A DNA stretch of 64,000 nt, from contig NZ_CP119082.1 of NCBI RefSeq assembly GCF_029027965.1, positions 414,001-478,000 of the forward strand. Reading direction: 5' to 3'. Below, piece by piece: positions 60,135-64,000 of the stretch. Origin of the DNA: Paracoccus sp. S3-43 (GTDB lineage: Bacteria > Pseudomonadota > Alphaproteobacteria > Rhodobacterales > Rhodobacteraceae). Both the position numbers and the translations under genes were made by a program. A model generated the notes under the pieces. The model ran no database searches, was not told the origin of the DNA, and was given only the letters and a program-made list of their open reading frames with translations. Position 1 is the first letter of the stretch. The number at the start of each line of letters is the position of its first letter.

Positions 60135-61793
60135 TCAGACGGCGCGGGCGCGGATGGTCATGGGATGTTGATGCGGCCATTTCGACCAGCGGAAATCATA
60201 TCCGGGCAGGGTGATCCTCAGGCGGCCGTCCTGGCTGTCCAGGGCCTCGCCCAGAAGGGCGGCGGCTTGGCCCCGGCAGGTCGCGCCCAGATCCAGATCC
60301 AGCCGCGCGGGCTTGTCGGACAGGTTGTGCAGGATCACCAAGTCATGGTCGGCGGCGCCATAGCGCAGCGCGACCACGCCGTCCGGCGTATCGCCGAGGG
60401 GGCGGCATTCGCGCCACCCGATCGAGGGGTGTTCCAGCCGGATCGCGGCCAGCCGCGCGACATGGTTCAGCAGCGATCCGTCATCCTGCCACTGGTCTTC
60501 GGCATTCACCCGGTCCGGGCCGAAGGCGCCGGTCACGACGGGCTGCGTCAGCCGCGACTTGGCGGCAGAGGAAAAGCCGCCGTTGCGGCCCCTGGTCCAT
60601 TGCATGGGGCTGCGCAGGGCGTTGCGGCCGGGCTGGGACAGATCCTCGCCCATGCCGATCTCATCGCCATAACAGATCAGCGGCGCGCCGGGCATCGCGA
60701 ACAGCAGGCTGAACGCCATCCGCAGCCGGGGGCCGTCGCCGCCCAGCATCGGCGCCAGCCTGCGGCGCAGCCCGCGCCCGAAGATGCGCATGTCTTCGTC
60801 GGGGCCAAGGGCGGCGACGGTGTCGTCATAGCCGCCGGGATCCAGCCGTTCCAGGTCGGCCTCGTCCAGGTTGCGCAGGAAATTGGCCCAGACGCCGTTC
60901 TGGGGCGGCGGCGGCAGGCGGGCCAGCCCGTCCAGCAGCGGCCGGGCGCGGCCCACGGCCAGGGCGTGCAGCAGGTGGTTGTTCAGCGAAAAGTTCAGCA
61001 TCGCGTTCATCTGCCGGCCGTCGAAGAATTCGGGCAGCACCGATTCGTCCTCGTCCACCTCGGACATGATGAGGGCGTCGGGGTTGCAGGCGGTGACATG
61101 GCGGAAGATGTCGCGCAGCACGCGGTGTTCGCGGTCCTTGCCGCCCTGCGGATCCAGCGGCTTTTCGATCATATGCGCGGCGGCGTCGAGGCGGAAACCG
61201 GCGATGCCGAAGCTCATCCAGAAGTCGATGATCCGTTCCAGTTCGGTCCAGACGGCCGGGTTCTCGTGGTTCAGGCTGGGCTGAAAGCGATAGAAGCGGT
61301 GATAGTAATATTGCTGCGCCACCGGGTCATGGGTCCAGATGGCGTCCTCCTGCCCCGGAAACATCGGCCCGCGTCCGGCGGTGGGCCGGGGCGGGTGGTC
61401 GGTCCAGACATAATAGTCCCGAAAGGGCGACCTGGCGTCGTGGCGGGCCGACAGGAACCAGGGATGGCGGTCCGAGGTATGCTGCGCCACCAAGTCCAGG
61501 ATGACGCGGATCCCTCGGGCGCCGGCCTGGACCACGAAGTCCAGGAAATCGTCGAAAGTGCCGTAACGCGGATCGACTTGCAGATAGTCCGTGATGTCAT
61601 AGCCGTTGTCGCGGTTCGTGGACGGAAAGAACGGCAGCAGCCAGACGCAGGTCACCCCCAGCCTGGCCAGGTGGTCCAGCCTGCCGGTCAGCCCGGCGAA
61701 ATCGCCCACCCCGTCGCCGTCGCTGTCGCAGAAGCGTTCCACGTCGACGCCATAGATGACGGCGTTCTTCCACCATTCGTCCGCCTCGGCCAT
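60135..61793 (-). CDS. GH13 alpha-amylase-family enzyme (trehalose synthase-like)
   Basis: A 552-aa glycoside hydrolase of the GH13 family. The start ADEWWKNAVIYGVDVERFCD resembles trehalose synthases; GVTCVWLLPFFPSTNRDNGY, RVILDLVAQHTSD, GFRLDAAAHMIEKP (nucleophile Asp) and ALIMSEVDEDESVLPE (acid/base Glu) follow, and LICYGDEIGMGEDLS later. Motif IV reads FLRNLDEADL where His is usual (NHDE), so a conserved substrate-binding His is replaced by Leu. That could change or weaken activity. It diverges from a collapsed oxidoreductase gene often found with such enzymes. Confidence 0.87.
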   Translation of the reverse strand: MAEADEWWKNAVIYGVDVERFCDSDGDGVGDFAGLTGRLDHLARLGVTCVWLLPFFPSTNRDNGYDITDYLQVDPRYGTFDDFLDFVVQAGARGIRVILDLVAQHTSDRHPWFLSARHDARSPFRDYYVWTDHPPRPTAGRGPMFPGQEDAIWTHDPVAQQYYYHRFYRFQPSLNHENPAVWTELERIIDFWMSFGIAGFRLDAAAHMIEKPLDPQGGKDREHRVLRDIFRHVTACNPDALIMSEVDEDESVLPEFFDGRQMNAMLNFSLNNHLLHALAVGRARPLLDGLARLPPPPQNGVWANFLRNLDEADLERLDPGGYDDTVAALGPDEDMRIFGRGLRRRLAPMLGGDGPRLRMAFSLLFAMPGAPLICYGDEIGMGEDLSQPGRNALRSPMQWTRGRNGGFSSAAKSRLTQPVVTGAFGPDRVNAEDQWQDDGSLLNHVARLAAIRLEHPSIGWRECRPLGDTPDGVVALRYGAADHDLVILHNLSDKPARLDLDLGATCRGQAAALLGEALDSQDGRLRITLPGYDFRWSKWPHQHPMTIRARAV

Positions 61794-61911
61794 GTCCGCA
61801 CCCCGCTGGCTGATCACACAGCGCAAGCCGCAAGGCTGGGGGATTGTTCCCAAAGGAAACTTTCGGCCTTGAGCCGGGATTCCCGCAGGGCAGGGATGAC
61901 AAGGGCGGCCC

Positions 61912-62084
61912 ATGACGCGCATCGGATACCACGCCTCGCACGAACAATACGACCCCCCGGACCCTGCGCGACCTGGCGATCCGGGCCGATCTGGGCGCGG
62001 ACAGGATCTTCGTCCACAATGTCGGGCGCAATCAGGAAGCCTTCATCGACATGGCAGGCCGCGAACTGGTCGGACAGCCCTTAC
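61912..62084 (+). pseudogene. Internally deleted LLM-class flavin oxidoreductase
   Basis: The start MTRIGYHASHEQYDP is the beginning of a TIGR03885-like luciferase-type oxidoreductase; a few codons later, after a frame change, RTLRDLAIRADLGADRIFVH and NVGRNQEAFIDMAG match its end. Some 250 middle residues are gone. The remainder runs into the end of nadE on the other strand. Relatives lie next to GH13 genes, as here. Confidence 0.65.
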
Positions 62085-63742
62085 AGCTTGTCGCGCCAGC
62101 GGTTCACCAGCGGATAGCGGCGGTCCAGCCAGAACGCCTTGGTCGAGATGCGCGGGCCGGGCGCGGCCTGATAACGCTTCCATTCGCTGCCATACAACAG
62201 CCGTTCCACCTTTCGGACGGTTTCGGCCTCGAAGCCCCGTCCGACCAGATCGGCCAGCGACAGATCCTGTTCGACCAGCCCGTCCAGGATCGCGTCCAGA
62301 ACCTCGTAGGGGGGCAGCGAATCCTGGTCCAGCTGATCGGGGCGCAGCTCGGCCGAGGGGGGCTTGCCGATGATCTGCGGCGGGATCACCTCGCCCGCCG
62401 GTCCCATCATCCAGTCGCGATGATGGGCGTTGCGCCAGCGGCAGGTTTCGAACACGCGGGTCTTGTACAGATCCTTGATCGGGTTATAGCCGCCGGCCAT
62501 GTCGCCATAGATCGTGGCATAGCCCACGCCCACCTCGGACTTGTTGCCGGTGGTCAGCAGCATCCCGCCGAACTTGTTGGAGATCGCCATCAGCATCACC
62601 CCGCGCAGGCGGGACTGGATGTTTTCCTCGGTGATGTCGGGCTGCGTGCCTTCCATCAGATGCGCCAGGGCGGTGCCCACCGCGTCGCGCGCGCCGTCGA
62701 TGCGCACCGTGTCCAGCCGCGCGCCAAGGCGGGCCGCGCAATCGGCGGCGTCGTCCAGGCTGGCCGGGGACGTGTATTCGCTGGGCAGCATCACGCAATG
62801 CACGTTCTGCGGCCCGATGGCGTCCGCCGCGATGGTCGCCACAAGCGCGGAATCCACGCCCCCCGACAGGCCCAGCACCACCTTCGAGAACCCCGATTTG
62901 CGCAGGTATTCGCGCAGGCCCAGCATCATCGCCTGGTAATCCTGTTCCCATTCGTCGGGCTGCGGCGCCATCAGGCCGGGTTCGGCCCGCCAGCCGTCGC
63001 CGGTCAGGGTGAAGTCGACATGGGCCAGCGTTTCGACAAAGGGCGGCAGTTGCACGACCTTGTGCCCTCCGGGGTTCAGCACGAAGCTGGCGCCGTCGTA
63101 AAGCTGGTCGTCCTGGCCGCCGACCATGTTGACATAGACCAGCGGCAGCCCGGTTTCCACGACGCGCCCGACCATGTGGCCCATGCGCAGATCCAGCTTG
63201 TTGCGGTGATAGGGCGAACCGTTCGGCACCACCAGGATCTCGGCCCCGGTTTCGGCCAGGGTCTCGGCCACGTCGGGCGCCCAGCCGTCCTCGCAGATGG
63301 GCGATCCGATGCGCGCGCCCGCCACCGGATAGGGACCGCTGATCGGGCCGCTGTCGAACAGCCGCAATTCGTCGAACAGCTGCTTGTGGGGCAGGCGGTG
63401 CTTCAGCACACGGGCCACCAGCTCGCCGTCCTTGAAGATCCAATAGGCGTTATACAGCTTGTCGCGGTCGGCCCATGGCCCGCCGATGCCGATGGCGGGG
63501 CCGCCGGTGCAGGCCGCGCCCAGGGCGCGGATCGCGTCCTCGGCCTGGCGGGTGAAGGCGGGCTTCAGCACCAGATCCTGCGTCTGATAGCCGGTGATGA
63601 ACATCTCGGGCAGGGCCAGCATGTCGGCGCCCGCGTCGCGCGCGGCCTGCCACGCGTCCCGCGCCTTGGCGGCATTGCCGTCCAGGTCGCCCACGGTGGC
63701 GTTCAACTGACCGATGGTCAGGCGGAAACGGTTCGTCATCAT
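62081..63742 (-). CDS. nadE: Glutamine-dependent NAD+ synthetase
   Basis: Two-domain enzyme of 553 aa making NAD+ from deamido-NAD+ with ammonia drawn from glutamine. The N-terminal nitrilase-type domain has MLALPEMFITGYQ (Glu), RVLKHRLPHKQLFDELRLFD (Lys) and GSPICEDGWAPDV (Cys). The synthetase domain has VVLGLSGGVDSALVATIAAD (P-loop SGGxDS), LLTTGNKSEVGVGYATIYGD and the C-terminal YKRYQAAPGPRIS-like WKRYQAAPG. Tandem ATGs at 63742 and 63739 are both possible. Confidence 0.96.
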   Translation of the reverse strand: MMTNRFRLTIGQLNATVGDLDGNAAKARDAWQAARDAGADMLALPEMFITGYQTQDLVLKPAFTRQAEDAIRALGAACTGGPAIGIGGPWADRDKLYNAYWIFKDGELVARVLKHRLPHKQLFDELRLFDSGPISGPYPVAGARIGSPICEDGWAPDVAETLAETGAEILVVPNGSPYHRNKLDLRMGHMVGRVVETGLPLVYVNMVGGQDDQLYDGASFVLNPGGHKVVQLPPFVETLAHVDFTLTGDGWRAEPGLMAPQPDEWEQDYQAMMLGLREYLRKSGFSKVVLGLSGGVDSALVATIAADAIGPQNVHCVMLPSEYTSPASLDDAADCAARLGARLDTVRIDGARDAVGTALAHLMEGTQPDITEENIQSRLRGVMLMAISNKFGGMLLTTGNKSEVGVGYATIYGDMAGGYNPIKDLYKTRVFETCRWRNAHHRDWMMGPAGEVIPPQIIGKPPSAELRPDQLDQDSLPPYEVLDAILDGLVEQDLSLADLVGRGFEAETVRKVERLLYGSEWKRYQAAPGPRISTKAFWLDRRYPLVNRWRDKL

Positions 63743-63862
63743 GCAGCCCCTGGTCCTTCTTCCGTTCGTGATAGGCGATGGCGCGCAGAAGGAAAAGTCG
63801 GGCTTTGCGCATGCGGTTCCGCTGCGCTAGACCATGGGCAAAAGACAAAGGGCATTGTGGCG

Positions 63863-64000
63863 ATGAAGGCGGCAAGTTGGGCGGCTGTTGTGGCGCTGTT
63901 GGCGGGGACCGTGGCGGCGGACGCGCAGGTCGTGACCAAGCAATACGACGACGGCGGCGTCTATGAGGGCACCTTCCGCAACGGCCGCCAGCATGGCCGG
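63863..64000 (+). CDS. MORN-repeat exported protein, 3' end outside window
   Basis: The frame from the ATG at 63863 gives a signal peptide (AASWAAVVALLAGTVAADAQ) followed by VYEGTFRNGRQHGR, one complete MORN repeat, and is open to the window end. Such proteins are periplasmic or surface repeat proteins of unknown function. Only 46 codons are visible. Confidence 0.7.
   Translation, partial: MKAASWAAVVALLAGTVAADAQVVTKQYDDGGVYEGTFRNGRQHGR

Noticed and set aside
1..64000. CRISPR array, prophage or rRNA operon
   Set aside because: No regularly spaced direct repeats, phage structural genes or rRNA sequence were seen.

Overview
The window is high-GC alphaproteobacterial DNA. Gene content and protein style (nirK with nirV, nnrS and norCBQDEF; aerobic cob genes; Lon; one tRNA-Asn) fit the Rhodobacteraceae, most likely Paracoccus or a close relative. 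The genus is an inference from family resemblance; no database search was run.

Layout. 1-10.8 kb: an aerobic cobalamin block on the minus strand, led by an AdoCbl riboswitch and running DUF1636 gene, cobW, cobN, cobG, cobH, cobI, cobJ, with cobK and cobL outside it. cobJ is cut by an IS481-family element. 11-14.8 kb: tyrosine/homogentisate catabolism (hmgA, fahA, maiA) with a divergent MarR regulator whose palindrome sits inside the hmgA promoter. 14.9-20.4 kb: gene remnants, lon, an orphan sensor kinase and a metallo-beta-lactamase-fold hydrolase. 20.4-21.9 kb: tRNA-Asn and a small foreign island (HNH protein, truncated vsr, IS3 fragment). 21.9-31.7 kb: a tight nine-gene operon for short-chain acyl-CoA, hydroxybutyrate and acetyl-phosphate metabolism (fabI, DUF3141 PHA-synthase-like protein, MaoC-Pta fusion, ackA, atoDA, bdhA, hbd, hydrolase).

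32-40 kb: phosphate uptake (PstS-like protein, Na/Pi cotransporter with PhoU-like tail) followed by an unusual group of amphi-Trp, CYTH, RHH, CHAD, ParA and frameshifted CYTH genes. I read this as a candidate polyphosphate-linked system. 40-42.5 kb: a decayed sugar locus. 42.6-45 kb: gamma-glutamyltransferase and a PRC-barrel protein.

45-59.8 kb: denitrification island. It holds a membrane protein with DUF2249 and DUF59 partners, a second identical IS481-family copy, nnrS, nirK, nirV, an Nnr-type regulator, pseudoazurin, a second Crp/Fnr regulator, norCBQDEF and a small NnrT-like protein. FNR-type palindromes stand before four of these units. 60-64 kb: a GH13 enzyme, a collapsed LLM-class oxidoreductase, nadE and the start of a MORN-repeat gene.

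The most striking signals are the IS481-family element, whose transposase reading frame has no stop of its own and borrows TAG from its CCTAGG target (in one copy sharing the CTAG with the stop codon of nnrS), and the CHAD/ParA/CYTH group next to phosphate transport.
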